DNA of 64,000 bases from JBKEDF01 sp047975325 (lineage in GTDB: Bacteria; Pseudomonadota; Alphaproteobacteria; Rhodobacterales; Rhodobacteraceae), in assembly GCA_047975325.1 (NCBI GenBank), contig JBKEDF010000030.1, positions 47,964 to 111,963 on the forward strand, given 5' to 3'. This document shows positions 27,786-37,443 of the stretch, one piece after another. The translations under genes were made by a program, and so were the position numbers. The notes under the pieces are model-generated. The model made no database searches. It worked only from the letters and a program-made list of their open reading frames with translations, and was not told where the DNA came from. Every line of letters begins with the position of its first letter. The first letter of the stretch is position 1.

Positions 27786-29069
27786 CTAGTCTGTCAGGCC
27801 CTGCCGGGCATGATGATAATCCAGATATTTCTGTCTGGTCACGATCTGATCGGCAATATGTCTGGCATCGTGCCAGACCCCCCAGATAAAGCTGGACCCC
27901 CGGCGCGAAAGCCAGGGCAGGCCCAGAAAATAGACCCCCGGTTCGGAGGAAACCCCGCGCTGATGCCGGGGACGGCCTTTTTCATCAAACGCATCAACCT
28001 GCAGCCAATCATATTCCAGCGCATAGCCCGTGGCCCAGATCACCGATGTAATCCCCTCGGCGGCAAGATCCAGTTTGAGGATCGGATTTGTCACACAAGC
28101 GGGATCGGGCGGGATTTCCCGCGCCGCCGGATCATCGGGCAGGTCGATCCCGTTACGTGCGACCCAGGCATCGGCCTGATTGAGCAGCGCAAGGTAATTC
28201 GCATCACCATTGGCGATATTTTCGGCCAGATCGGGGGCAAATCCCACGATACCATCATCGCAGCTTTCGGTCAGACCAAGCAGGATAATCCCTTCGGTGG
28301 CAAGACGCCGGAAATCGATGGTTCGTCCACCATAGGCGCCGCTGACCGCGATCGTCACATGTTCGGTTCCCGGGCTGGGTGTGGCCATGTCCCACAGGCC
28401 CAGAACACCCAGCCACCAGCAGAAATCCCGGCCCCGATAGTTTCTTGGCGGGCGGTCATGCGGCCCAACGGAAAGATAGGTCTTGCGGCCCGCACGACGC
28501 AATTCATCGGCAATCTGCGTGCCCGAAGACCCCGCCCCCACCACCAGAACCGCCCCTTCGGGCAGTTGATCGGGATTGTGATAGGAATTTGAATGGGTCT
28601 GCATGAGGTTCGGGTTCTCGGGTATCAGCGGCGGATAGACCGGGCGCTGAAAGGGGCCGGTTGCCGCCACCACATTCATCGCCTCGATCACCCCACCGGA
28701 GGTTTCCACACGAAATCCCGCACGGGTTTCGATCCGCCGGACCTGCCGGACCTCCACACCTGTGCGCAGGGGCGCACCGATCTTTTCGGCATAGGCAACA
28801 AAATAATCCGCAACGGCCTCTTTCCCGGCAAAACCGTCCTGATCCACCCCTGTGAATTCCATGCCCGGAAAACGGTCATGCCAGGCCGGACCATTGGCCA
28901 CCAGCGAATCCCAGCGTTCCGAGCGCCAGCGTTCCGCGATCCGGTCACGTTCCAGCACCAGATGCGACACGCCCGCCGCCGTCAGATGTTCACTCATCGC
29001 GATACCGGCCTGACCGCCCCCCACGACCAGCGTATCGACCCGTTCTATCCCTGTTTCATCCTGAACCAT
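27786..29069 (-). CDS. Flavin-containing monooxygenase-like NAD(P)/FAD protein
   Basis: A 427-aa flavoprotein of the CzcO/FMO type: FAD-binding GGGQAGIAMSEHL (about residues 16-28), NAD(P)H-binding GAGSSGTQIADEL (about 176-188), and the ATG motif in VIWATGYALEYDW near 345. It catalyses an NADPH- and oxygen-dependent oxidation; the substrate is unknown. GGAGG precedes the ATG. It lies between an MFS transporter (99 bp upstream) and a RidA-like gene (26 bp downstream) on one strand, probably an operon. Confidence 0.86.
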   Translation of the reverse strand: MVQDETGIERVDTLVVGGGQAGIAMSEHLTAAGVSHLVLERDRIAERWRSERWDSLVANGPAWHDRFPGMEFTGVDQDGFAGKEAVADYFVAYAEKIGAPLRTGVEVRQVRRIETRAGFRVETSGGVIEAMNVVAATGPFQRPVYPPLIPENPNLMQTHSNSYHNPDQLPEGAVLVVGAGSSGTQIADELRRAGRKTYLSVGPHDRPPRNYRGRDFCWWLGVLGLWDMATPSPGTEHVTIAVSGAYGGRTIDFRRLATEGIILLGLTESCDDGIVGFAPDLAENIANGDANYLALLNQADAWVARNGIDLPDDPAAREIPPDPACVTNPILKLDLAAEGITSVIWATGYALEYDWLQVDAFDEKGRPRHQRGVSSEPGVYFLGLPWLSRRGSSFIWGVWHDARHIADQIVTRQKYLDYHHARQGLTD

Positions 29070-29168
29070 CCACGCCTCCTTTCCTGTCTGGCGGCAGACT
29101 GGCGCGGGTCAGTTCCGGAATAAAGTCACTATTTCCACGCCATGGGTTAGGAAAAACCTAACATCATA

Positions 29169-30800
29169 TCACAGTACACCTTCCGTCGGGAAAGGTTTCA
29201 AGGGCATATTATCCCTCACATCCACAGTCTGCCGTTCGATCATCCGATGGACCTCGGGCAGGCCCTTGCCACGATGAAGCGCACGCAGTTTTTCGTAGTC
29301 GGCCACATCGGCCACCGTCCGACGTTCGTTATGGCGAACATATTCCTGCCAGGTCGGGACATGGTAGGATTCGGTCCAGTGATCGGGCTTTTCCAGATCC
29401 CGCAACAGTGCCCATTGCTGCGCTCCGTCGCGAATCCGCATCCGGCGGCGCTGGCGCATGAGCGCCAGAAATTCCGGCACATCCTCCTGCGCGATTTCAT
29501 AATCCACCATGACCATGATCGGCCCGCTGCGCTGGCGCAATTCGAGCCGGAGTTGCGGTTCACGGAAACGGTTGAGCGGATCAAGGTTCAGCCCGGCCAC
29601 CTCCGGCAGGGGCAGGCGAAGCCCTACCAAAGCGCCGATCACAAGTGCAATGGCGGCAATGATCATCGTCGGGCCAAGGCCCGCCTTTTCCGACAACCCG
29701 CCCCAAAGCCACGCCCCGGCCGCCATGCCGCCAAATGTTCCGGTCTGATAGAGGGCCACCGCCCGGCCCACCACCCAGCGCGGTGTCGAAAGCTGCACCG
29801 TGACATTGAAAAGCGACAGCGTAACAACCCAGGACGCGCCCGAAAACAACAGCGCCACCGCCGTAAGCGGCAAGGATTGCGATATCCCCGTCACGACCGT
29901 CCCTGCCGCAAAAACCAAAAAGGCAGCACGGCTGATCCATTCATTGCGAAACCTGTCGCGCAGATGCGGATTGGCCAATGCACCACCTACGGCACCGAAC
30001 CCGAAACATCCCAGCAGGATACCGAAGGTAAAGGCATTGCCATCAAGCTGATCCCGGGCAATCACCGGCATAAGCGATTGCATGGCCGCCGCTGCAAAGC
30101 CGAACATCGTGCCGCGCAGGATCACCCGCAGGATATTGGGCGACATGCCGACATAGCGGAAGGCCGCCGCAAAGGCGAGGCCAAGTGGTTCCGGAGGCAG
30201 ATGGCGGTCACGTTCGGGCGCCTTCCAGCCAAAAAGTGCGGCAATGATCGCCAGATAACTGACGGCATTGACTGCAAAGGCCATCGCGGCCCCTGCCAGC
30301 GCCACGATGGCGCCCCCGGCCGCAGGCCCGACACTGCGCATCAGGTTGAACCCCATGGAATTAAGCGAAACCGCCGAAGACAGATCTTCCCGGCTTACGA
30401 TATCCCCCATCGAGGCCTGCCAACTTGGCCCATGCAATGCGGTGCCGCAGCCAATCAGGAAGGTAAATGCCAAAAGCGACCATGGCGTCAGCAAGCCCGA
30501 ATAGGCCAGAAGCGTAAGCGCGACCGAAACCGTCATCATCCCGATCTGCGCCACCAGCATGATCTTGCGACGATCATAATTATCCGCAAGAACCCCCGCC
30601 GTCAGCGAAAACAACATCAAGGGCAGGGTGATGGATCCCTGAACCAGGGCGACCATCGCCTCCGACGAGGTAAGCGAGGTCATCATCCACGACGCCCCCA
30701 CTGCCTGAACCAGCCCACCAAAATTGGACATCTGCGAGGCAGACCAGAGGTTGCGAAAGGTCTTGTTGCTGAACAGGGTCAGCGGGGATTGCACGACCAA
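29169..30800 (-). CDS. MFS exporter with C-terminal soluble domain
   Basis: A 543-aa transporter. About 12 membrane helices occupy residues 1-400 with the MFS loop motif GVLADNYDRRKIML. A soluble C-terminal domain of about 130 residues (from GPIMVMVDYEIAQEDVPEFLALM) resembles antibiotic-biosynthesis-monooxygenase-like folds. This is the MFS_3 / enterobactin-exporter-like family. The start is TTG 30800 with AAGGAG eight bases upstream. Divergent from pepF; probably first of an MFS-monooxygenase-RidA unit. Confidence 0.87.
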   Translation of the reverse strand: MVVQSPLTLFSNKTFRNLWSASQMSNFGGLVQAVGASWMMTSLTSSEAMVALVQGSITLPLMLFSLTAGVLADNYDRRKIMLVAQIGMMTVSVALTLLAYSGLLTPWSLLAFTFLIGCGTALHGPSWQASMGDIVSREDLSSAVSLNSMGFNLMRSVGPAAGGAIVALAGAAMAFAVNAVSYLAIIAALFGWKAPERDRHLPPEPLGLAFAAAFRYVGMSPNILRVILRGTMFGFAAAAMQSLMPVIARDQLDGNAFTFGILLGCFGFGAVGGALANPHLRDRFRNEWISRAAFLVFAAGTVVTGISQSLPLTAVALLFSGASWVVTLSLFNVTVQLSTPRWVVGRAVALYQTGTFGGMAAGAWLWGGLSEKAGLGPTMIIAAIALVIGALVGLRLPLPEVAGLNLDPLNRFREPQLRLELRQRSGPIMVMVDYEIAQEDVPEFLALMRQRRRMRIRDGAQQWALLRDLEKPDHWTESYHVPTWQEYVRHNERRTVADVADYEKLRALHRGKGLPEVHRMIERQTVDVRDNMPLKPFPTEGVL

Positions 30801-31017
30801 ATTCTTGGCTCCTTCGGCATGGTGGCCATGGGGTTAAAGCATTTCCAGGGTCCGGGAATAATTACGTTGAAGCGATGAAAGGGCAACATGGTTTCACTGT
30901 CAGGCCATATCTTTGCAAGGCTGCCGGGCGCAGAGATGCCATCGATTTTCCGCCCCGGCCTTGCCTTCCCCCGCGGGGGCAACCTAGATGGGGGAAAACA
31001 GATCCAGAGGTTTTGTC

Positions 31018-32844
31018 ATGACGCTGCCGCTTCCCTCCCCTGTCTTTGACGCCAACACGGCCGGAAAGGGCTTTGGTGATCTTCCCGAATGGGACCTGAG
31101 CGATCTTTACCCGGCCCCGGATGCGCCGGAATTCACCCGTGATATGGCGTGGCTCGAAAAGGCCTGCGCCGATTTCGCCGCCGCCTATGAAGAAAAGCTC
31201 GCCTCCCTTTCAGCCAATGCACTTTTGGAATGCGTTAAGAAATATGAGGCGATCGACGTGGTTGCAGGGCGGATCATGTCCTATGCGGGGCTGCGCTATT
31301 ACCAGAATACAACCGATAGCGACCGCGCCAAGTTCATGGCCGATGCGCAGGACCGCATCACCGGTTTCACCACGCCACTGGTATTTTTCAGTCTGGAGTT
31401 CAACCGGCTGGAAGAGACACATCTGGATGCACTTCTGGCTGAAAATGCCGATCTGGCGCGCTACAAGCCCATCTTTGACCGGATGCGCGCGATGCGGCCA
31501 CACCAGCTTTCGGATGAGATGGAAAAATTCCTCCACGACCAATCAGTTGTGGGTTCAGCCGCCTGGAATCGTCTTTTTGACGAAACCATGGCCGGACTGA
31601 CCTTCACCATGCCCGGGGAGGAGGAAACCCTCAATCTTGAAGCGACGCTGAACTTCCTGACCGATACGGATCGCAGCAAACGCGAAGCCGCCGCCCGTGT
31701 TCTGGCAGAGGTTTTCAACAGCAATATCAAGCTTTTCGCACGCGTCCACAACACCCTGGCCAAGGAAAAGGAAATCGAGGACCGCTGGCGCAAGATGCCA
31801 AGCCCACAGCACGGGCGTCACCTGTCCAACCATGTGGAACCCGAGGTAGTCGAGGCCCTGCGCAACGCCGTTGTTGCCGCCTATCCCAAGCTTTCGCATC
31901 GCTATTATGCGCTGAAGGCCAAATGGATGGGGCTCGACAAGCTTCAGATCTGGGACCGCAACGCACCGCTGCCGATGGATGACGCAAAGACCGTCGACTG
32001 GAACGAAGCGCGAAAGACCGTGACCGAAGCCTATGCCGCCTTTTCGCCACGACTGGCCGAGCTGGCCGAGCCCTTCTTCGATAATGGCTGGATCGATGCA
32101 GGGGTGAAACCGGGCAAGGCCCCGGGCGCCTTCGCCCATCCCACCGTAACCACCGTGCACCCCTATGTGATGCTCAACTATCTTGGCAAGCCACGTGACG
32201 TGATGACACTGGCCCATGAACTGGGCCATGGCGTCCATCAACGTCTGGCCGCAGCACAAGGTGAACTTCTGGCCTCGACACCCCTGACGCTTGCGGAAAC
32301 CGCCAGCGTCTTCGGGGAAATGCTGACCTTCCGCAAGCTTCTTGCCGGTGCCAGAAACCCGGCAGAAAAGAAAACCCTGCTGGCGGGCAAGGTCGAGGAC
32401 ATGATCAATACCGTCGTGCGTCAGATCGCGTTTTACGATTTCGAATGCAAATTGCACTCCGCCCGGGCCGAAGGCGAACTGACACCGGAAGATATCAACG
32501 CACTCTGGATGTCAGTACAGGCCGAAAGCCTTGGTCCCGCCTTCGAATATATGGATGGCTATGAAACCTTCTGGGCCTATATCCCGCATTTCGTGCATTC
32601 ACCCTTCTATGTCTATGCCTATGCCTTTGGGGATGGGCTGGTGAACGCGCTTTACGCCGCCTATGAAGGCGGGCTGCCGGATTTTCAGGACAAGTATTTC
32701 GACATGCTCAGTGCCGGGGGGTCCAGACATCACAAGGATCTGCTGGCCCCCTTCGGACTTGATCTGTCGGATCCGGCCTTCTGGGACAAGGGCCTGAACA
32801 TGATCGCGGGCTTCATCGATGAACTGGAGGCGATGGAAGGCTGA
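31018..32844 (+). CDS. pepF: Oligoendopeptidase F (M3 metallopeptidase)
   Basis: Cytoplasmic zinc endopeptidase degrading short peptides, 608 aa. The zinc site HELGH is at about residues 400-404 with the downstream glutamate in LAETASVFGE. The N-terminal PepF/M3 helical domain begins WDLSDLYPAPDAPEFT. The start at 31018 follows AGAGG; the frame opens ten codons earlier. Ends in a strong hairpin opposite ettA. Confidence 0.95.
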   Translation: MTLPLPSPVFDANTAGKGFGDLPEWDLSDLYPAPDAPEFTRDMAWLEKACADFAAAYEEKLASLSANALLECVKKYEAIDVVAGRIMSYAGLRYYQNTTDSDRAKFMADAQDRITGFTTPLVFFSLEFNRLEETHLDALLAENADLARYKPIFDRMRAMRPHQLSDEMEKFLHDQSVVGSAAWNRLFDETMAGLTFTMPGEEETLNLEATLNFLTDTDRSKREAAARVLAEVFNSNIKLFARVHNTLAKEKEIEDRWRKMPSPQHGRHLSNHVEPEVVEALRNAVVAAYPKLSHRYYALKAKWMGLDKLQIWDRNAPLPMDDAKTVDWNEARKTVTEAYAAFSPRLAELAEPFFDNGWIDAGVKPGKAPGAFAHPTVTTVHPYVMLNYLGKPRDVMTLAHELGHGVHQRLAAAQGELLASTPLTLAETASVFGEMLTFRKLLAGARNPAEKKTLLAGKVEDMINTVVRQIAFYDFECKLHSARAEGELTPEDINALWMSVQAESLGPAFEYMDGYETFWAYIPHFVHSPFYVYAYAFGDGLVNALYAAYEGGLPDFQDKYFDMLSAGGSRHHKDLLAPFGLDLSDPAFWDKGLNMIAGFIDELEAMEG

Positions 32845-32888
32845 ACACATCCCTTCCCATGTGCCGCCCGTTTCGGGCAGATAAATAT

Positions 32889-32916
32889 CCGGGCGTGCCG
32901 ACCACGGCGCGCCCGG
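32889..32916. terminator. Hairpin terminator between convergent pepF and ettA
   Basis: CCGGGCGTGCCG-ACCA-CGGCGCGCCCGG forms a 12-bp stem with one G.T pair and a 4-base loop. It sits between the pepF and ettA stops, with AT-rich flanks but no long T-run. It probably ends transcription from both sides. Confidence 0.65.
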
Positions 32917-32924
32917 TGCCATTT

Positions 32925-34580
32925 TCAGCGGCTGAAACGCTTGTATTTCACCCGTTTGGGTTCCAGCGCATCCGGGCCAAGACGGCGAATCTTGTCTTCC
33001 TCATAGGCTTCAAAATTGCCTTCAAACCATTCCACATGGGCATCCCCTTCGAATGCGAGGATATGGGTGCAAAGCCGGTCAAGGAAAAAACGGTCGTGGC
33101 TGATGATCACCGCACAGCCCGCAAAATCCTCGATTGCCGCTTCCAGCGCCTGAAGCGTTTCAACATCCAGATCGTTGGTCGGTTCGTCCAGCAGCAGCAC
33201 ATTGCCACCGGAACGCAGCAGCTTGGCCATATGGACGCGGTTACGTTCCCCACCTGACAACAGGCCCACTTTTTTCTGCTGATCGGTTCCCTTGAAATTG
33301 AAAGCCCCGGTATAGACACGGCTGTTCATTTCCAGATCGCCCAGATGGATGATCTCCGATCCGCCGGAGATTTCCTCCCAGGCGGTCTTTTCGGGGTCGA
33401 GCGCATCGCGGGACTGATCCACATAGGCAAGCTGGACGGTTTCCCCCAGCGTGATTGTGCCTTCGTCAGGGGCCTCCTGCCCCGTGATCATCCGAAAGAG
33501 CGTGGATTTCCCCGCCCCGTTGGGGCCAATCACCCCCACAATGGCACCGGGGGGGATGGTAAAGCTCAGATCCTCGATCAGGAGCTTGTCACCCATGACC
33601 TTCTTGAGGCCATCGACTTCGATCACCTTGTTGCCCAGACGTTCGCCATTGGGGATGATGATCTGCGCGGTCGTGGCGCGTTCGCGCACGGTCTGACCGG
33701 CCATTTCGTTATATTTCTGAATCCGGGCCTTGGATTTTGCCTGACGCGCCTTGGCGCCTGCGCGGATCCATTGCAATTCCTTTTCCAGCGCCTTTTGCTT
33801 GGCCTTGTCCTCGCGCGCCTCCTGCTGCATCCGCTTGGCCTTCTGGTCAAGCCAGGCGGAATAGTTCCCCTCATAGGGGATGCCACGACCACGGTCGAGT
33901 TCCAGGATCCAACCGGTGATGTCGTCAAGGAAATAACGGTCATGGGTCACGATCAGGATCGTTCCCTTGTAGTCGATCAGGTGCTTTTGCAGCCAGGCGA
34001 TGGATTCGGCATCAAGGTGGTTCGTCGGTTCGTCCAAAAGCAGCATATCGGGCTTTTCCAGCAACAGCTTGGTCAGGGCCACGCGCCGCCGTTCACCCCC
34101 CGAAAGACTGCTGACATCTGCATCATCAGGCGGACAACGCAATGCATCCATCGCCACGCCAACGGTCGCCTCCAGTTCCCACAGGTTCTGTGCGTCGATC
34201 TGGTCCTGAAGCTGCGCCATTTCGTCGGCGGTTTCATCGGAATAGTTCATCGCCAGATCGTTATAGCGATCAAGGATCGCCTGCTGTTCGGCGACACCCA
34301 GCATGACATTCCCCTTCACATCCAGTTCCGGGTCCAGCCATGGCTCCTGCGGCAGATAACCGACCTTGGCCCCTTTCGCGGCCCAGGCTTCGCCTTTGAA
34401 ATCCTTGTCGAGCCCGGCCATGATCTTCAGCAGGGTGGATTTACCCGCGCCATTGACACCGACCACACCGATCTTCACTCCGGGCAGGAAGTTCAGGTTG
34501 ATATTCTCAAAACACTTCTTTCCGCCCGGATAGGTCTTGGAAACCCCGTCCATGTGATAGACATATTGGTAGCTGGCCAT
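32925..34580 (-). CDS. ettA: Energy-dependent translational throttle protein EttA (ABC-F ATPase)
   Basis: Ribosome-binding ABC-F protein gating early elongation, 551 aa. It has two ATPase domains: Walker A GVNGAGKST near residue 40 and GPNGAGKST near 354; signatures LSGGERRRVAL and LSGGERNRVHM; and paired Walker B motifs LLLDEPTNHLD and LLLDEPTNDLD. The EttA arm/linker with the basic helix KAKQKALEKELQWIRAGAKA lies between them. GAGGG precedes the ATG. Confidence 0.96.
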   Translation of the reverse strand: MASYQYVYHMDGVSKTYPGGKKCFENINLNFLPGVKIGVVGVNGAGKSTLLKIMAGLDKDFKGEAWAAKGAKVGYLPQEPWLDPELDVKGNVMLGVAEQQAILDRYNDLAMNYSDETADEMAQLQDQIDAQNLWELEATVGVAMDALRCPPDDADVSSLSGGERRRVALTKLLLEKPDMLLLDEPTNHLDAESIAWLQKHLIDYKGTILIVTHDRYFLDDITGWILELDRGRGIPYEGNYSAWLDQKAKRMQQEAREDKAKQKALEKELQWIRAGAKARQAKSKARIQKYNEMAGQTVRERATTAQIIIPNGERLGNKVIEVDGLKKVMGDKLLIEDLSFTIPPGAIVGVIGPNGAGKSTLFRMITGQEAPDEGTITLGETVQLAYVDQSRDALDPEKTAWEEISGGSEIIHLGDLEMNSRVYTGAFNFKGTDQQKKVGLLSGGERNRVHMAKLLRSGGNVLLLDEPTNDLDVETLQALEAAIEDFAGCAVIISHDRFFLDRLCTHILAFEGDAHVEWFEGNFEAYEEDKIRRLGPDALEPKRVKYKRFSR

Positions 34581-34702
34581 GATTTTCCCTCATCCGTGCG
34601 AAGTCTGCGCCCTTCTAGCGGCAGTCGGAGGCAAGGGCAACGCATGGGAGGAACCGGGAAACACGGCAAACGGGGATGGGACAATGAAACGAGGAAAACC
34701 GG

Positions 34703-35302
34703 GTGATACGGGCTGAATTGCCATTCGCGCCCCACGGGCATGTAGTGGGGTTGCTGGGCGGGTCCTTTGACCCGCCACATCGGGGGCATGTCGCAATCAC
34801 CCGCGCGGCGCTTGAACGTTTCGGGCTGGATCAGGTCTGGTGGCTGGCCAGCCCGGGAAACCCGTTGAAGGCACATCAGCCCGCACCGATGGCGGATCGG
34901 ATCCGGCAGGCGGAAGCCATCATGCGGCATCCCCGCGTCACCATCACCGATCTGGAGGCGCGGATCGGCACACGTTACACGGCCGAAACGCTTGGCCATC
35001 TGGGCCAGCTTTATCCCGGGGTTCATTTCGTCTGGCTGATGGGCGCGGACAATCTGGCGCAGTTTCATCGCTGGGATGACTGGAAACGGATCACGCGGAT
35101 CGCGGCCCTGGGTGTGCTGGCCCGCCCCGGCAGCCGCCTTGCGGCACTTCGTTCCCCCGCCGCACGTTATCTTGCACCCTTTCGCCTGCCGCAATCGCGG
35201 GCCCATCTGCTGGGTCACGCCCCACGCCCCGCCTGGTGTTTTGCCAACCTGCCGATGGTGCAGGCCTCTTCTTCCGCAATCCGCGCACGAAACGGGCGTT
35301 GA
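34703..35302 (+). CDS. nadD: Nicotinate-nucleotide adenylyltransferase
   Basis: Transfers AMP to nicotinate mononucleotide in NAD synthesis, 199 aa. It has the nucleotidyltransferase motif GGSFDPPHRGH (about residues 19-29), WLMGADNLAQFHRW near 113 and the C-terminal SSSAIRARNG motif. The GTG start at 34703 has GAGGAA upstream. The usual rsfS/proA neighbours are absent; the D-Ala-D-Ala carboxypeptidase gene follows after 63 bp. Confidence 0.95.
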   Translation: MIRAELPFAPHGHVVGLLGGSFDPPHRGHVAITRAALERFGLDQVWWLASPGNPLKAHQPAPMADRIRQAEAIMRHPRVTITDLEARIGTRYTAETLGHLGQLYPGVHFVWLMGADNLAQFHRWDDWKRITRIAALGVLARPGSRLAALRSPAARYLAPFRLPQSRAHLLGHAPRPAWCFANLPMVQASSSAIRARNGR

Positions 35303-35365
35303 AGGAAAATCCCCGGACTGGTGTTGCCTCTTGTGCGGACAGATCGGCGGGACTAGTCTCGCGCC

Positions 35366-36835
35366 ATGATTGAAGAAAGCCGTTTTACACGTCGCTGGGT
35401 TCTTGCTGGCCTTCTGTCCGGAATTGCACTGCCCGGCTGCGCCGAGGCCCCAAAACGTTCGATCCGTCCCGCCGCCAATCCGGGAAGTGCGGATCTCCTG
35501 ACCGCCCGGTCCGCCCGGCTGGTCGAGGCCGCAGGTCTGAAGGGCGAGATCGCCTTTGTCGTTGCGGATGCAAAAACGGGCAAGATCCTTGAGGCACGAC
35601 ATGGCGAAACCGCCCTGCCCCCTGCCTCGGTCGCCAAGGCCATGACCGCACTTTACGGGCTCAATAAACTGGGGGCGGGCTACCGGTTTTCCACCACGGC
35701 TCTGGCAACGGGGACGGTTGCAAACGGACAGTTGCACGGCGATCTTGTGCTGATAGGCTCCGGCGATCCGACGCTGGATACCGACAGGCTTGGCCAATTG
35801 GCGGCCGCTTTGGCCAAACATGGGATCAAGGGGATCACGGGCCGCTTTCTGGTTTGCGCCACCGGAATCCCCCGTATCCCCGAAATTGACCGCAGCCAAC
35901 CCACATACGTGGGCTACAATCCGACGATTTCAGGGCTGAACCTGAATTTCAACCGCGTGCATTTCGAATGGAAACGCAGCGCACAGGGCTATCGGCTGAC
36001 CATGGATGCGCGTGGCAAGAATTTCCTGCCGAAAGTGTCCATGGCCGAAATCCGCGCCGTGGATCGCAAGACCCCTATTTTTGACTATCGGCAGGGCAAG
36101 GGCCGCGATCAATGGACGGTGGCGGCAGGCGCCCTGGGCAAGGGCGGAAGCCGCTGGCTCCCCGTCAGACAGCCGGAACTTTACTGCGCCGAAGTCTTCG
36201 CAACACTGATGCGTTCCCACGGGCTGCGCCTGCCTACCGCTGAAATCGTGACCAGCCCCCCCACAGGCACCGTCCTGGCCCGAACTCAAAGCGAACCGCT
36301 CAGCACGATTTCCCGCAGCATGCTCCGCTATTCCACCAATATTACCGCCGAGGCGGTGGGCCTCGCTGCCTCTGGTGCCCGGTCGCTGAAGGATAGCGGG
36401 CGGCGCATGTCGGATTGGGCGGAGGCGAGTTACGGAGCAAATGCCCGTTTCGTCGATCATTCCGGGCTGGGCGGCGATTCCCGTATCGCGCCAATGGATA
36501 TGGTCCGCGCACTGCGTCTGGGGCAGGCTTCCGGCCTTCCGGCCCTGCTGCGCCCGCAATCCATGCGCGACAGCGCCGGAAACGTGTTGAAAAATCATCC
36601 GGCCAAGGTTGTGGCCAAGACCGGAACCCTGAATTTCGTCTCCGGCCTTGCGGGTTATATTCAGCCGCCCTCCGGTAAAAACCTGGTTTTTGCAATATTT
36701 TGCGCTGATATTTCCCGTCGCAACGGCCTGAGCCGGGCTGAAAGGGAAAGACCGCAAGGAGGGCGCGCCTGGACAAGCCGCGCGCGCCGCCTGCAAGGAC
36801 AACTCCTGACCCTCTGGGCCGAAAGATTCGCCTGA
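35366..36835 (+). CDS. D-alanyl-D-alanine carboxypeptidase/endopeptidase (PBP4, S13 family)
   Basis: Peptidoglycan DD-peptidase, 489 aa. The N-terminus TRRWVLAGLLSGIALPGC combines a twin-arginine-like signal with a lipobox-like Cys25, so Tat export as a lipoprotein is possible. Active-site motifs: S88-V-A-K91, YSTN (SxN) near residue 325 and KTGTLNFVSGLAG near 415. The insertion domain between SxxK and SxN is typical of PBP4. Convergent with the TerB-like gene. Confidence 0.92.
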   Translation: MIEESRFTRRWVLAGLLSGIALPGCAEAPKRSIRPAANPGSADLLTARSARLVEAAGLKGEIAFVVADAKTGKILEARHGETALPPASVAKAMTALYGLNKLGAGYRFSTTALATGTVANGQLHGDLVLIGSGDPTLDTDRLGQLAAALAKHGIKGITGRFLVCATGIPRIPEIDRSQPTYVGYNPTISGLNLNFNRVHFEWKRSAQGYRLTMDARGKNFLPKVSMAEIRAVDRKTPIFDYRQGKGRDQWTVAAGALGKGGSRWLPVRQPELYCAEVFATLMRSHGLRLPTAEIVTSPPTGTVLARTQSEPLSTISRSMLRYSTNITAEAVGLAASGARSLKDSGRRMSDWAEASYGANARFVDHSGLGGDSRIAPMDMVRALRLGQASGLPALLRPQSMRDSAGNVLKNHPAKVVAKTGTLNFVSGLAGYIQPPSGKNLVFAIFCADISRRNGLSRAERERPQGGRAWTSRARRLQGQLLTLWAERFA

Positions 36836-36898
36836 ACCGGGTCGGGACCGGACTGCCCGACAACGATCATCGGCCCGGCCCCACGATTCTGTATCCCG

Positions 36899-37321
36899 TC
36901 AGACCGGCAGATGCCGTGCCCGGGCGCCGCGTTCTATTGCAGCAGCATGCAGCCGGTCAATTGCAAGTTCATCCCGGATCGCCTGCAGGAACTGCAATTC
37001 CATTTCATAAAGCGCACCATCGGCAGCGGCCACATCGCAAGCCAGCGCATAGGCGGTTTCATATAGCCGCTCGGGCAGGCTGTCGCGGAGCAGGGCAAAG
37101 AATTCATCCAGCCCGTCCTCATCTGCAAAAAGGTCCAGAACCCGGTTCGTCACCCCACGCAAACGTTCGGAATCATATCCCCCGAAGGCCGGAAGGTGAT
37201 TGACGATCCGCTGGATCGCAACCAGTTCCGAGGTCCGCAGGTTTTCATCTGATGCCGAAACGGCAACCATGACCGCAACCAGCGCATCTTGCGGGTTCAT
37301 CATCATATCCAGATCGGTCAT
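36899..37321 (-). CDS. TerB-like tellurite-resistance family protein
   Basis: A 140-aa all-helical acidic protein resembling the TerB/DjlA N-terminal fold: VMVAVSASDENLRTSELVAIQRIV near the N-terminus and ACDVAAADGALYEMELQFLQAI near 90, two related D-G/E-x3-E half-motifs. Family members bind metal or act at membranes; tellurite resistance itself is not implied. The ATG at 37321 follows GGGAGAAAGG. Divergent from lysK. Confidence 0.8.
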   Translation of the reverse strand: MTDLDMMMNPQDALVAVMVAVSASDENLRTSELVAIQRIVNHLPAFGGYDSERLRGVTNRVLDLFADEDGLDEFFALLRDSLPERLYETAYALACDVAAADGALYEMELQFLQAIRDELAIDRLHAAAIERGARARHLPV

Positions 37322-37443
37322 GTGGCCTTTCTCCCGGCAATCCTTAGGGGCCGAGAATATTGACGCGCCCGGGGCACGGCAATAGGACAAGCGCATAAAA
37401 GGCGGCACAGTGCCGTCCTTGCCCCGAGGATGAAGGAAAGACC

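Noticed and set aside
29247..30878. 543-codon open frame antisense to the MFS gene
   Set aside because: It mirrors a well-conserved transporter on the other strand; composition (Arg/His/Gln-rich) is typical of antisense frames in G+C-rich DNA, and it has no domain or ribosome site.
36841..36861. GTCGGG/CCCGAC stem between the carboxypeptidase and TerB-like genes as a terminator
   Set aside because: Only six pairs, nine-base loop and no T-run; too weak to list.
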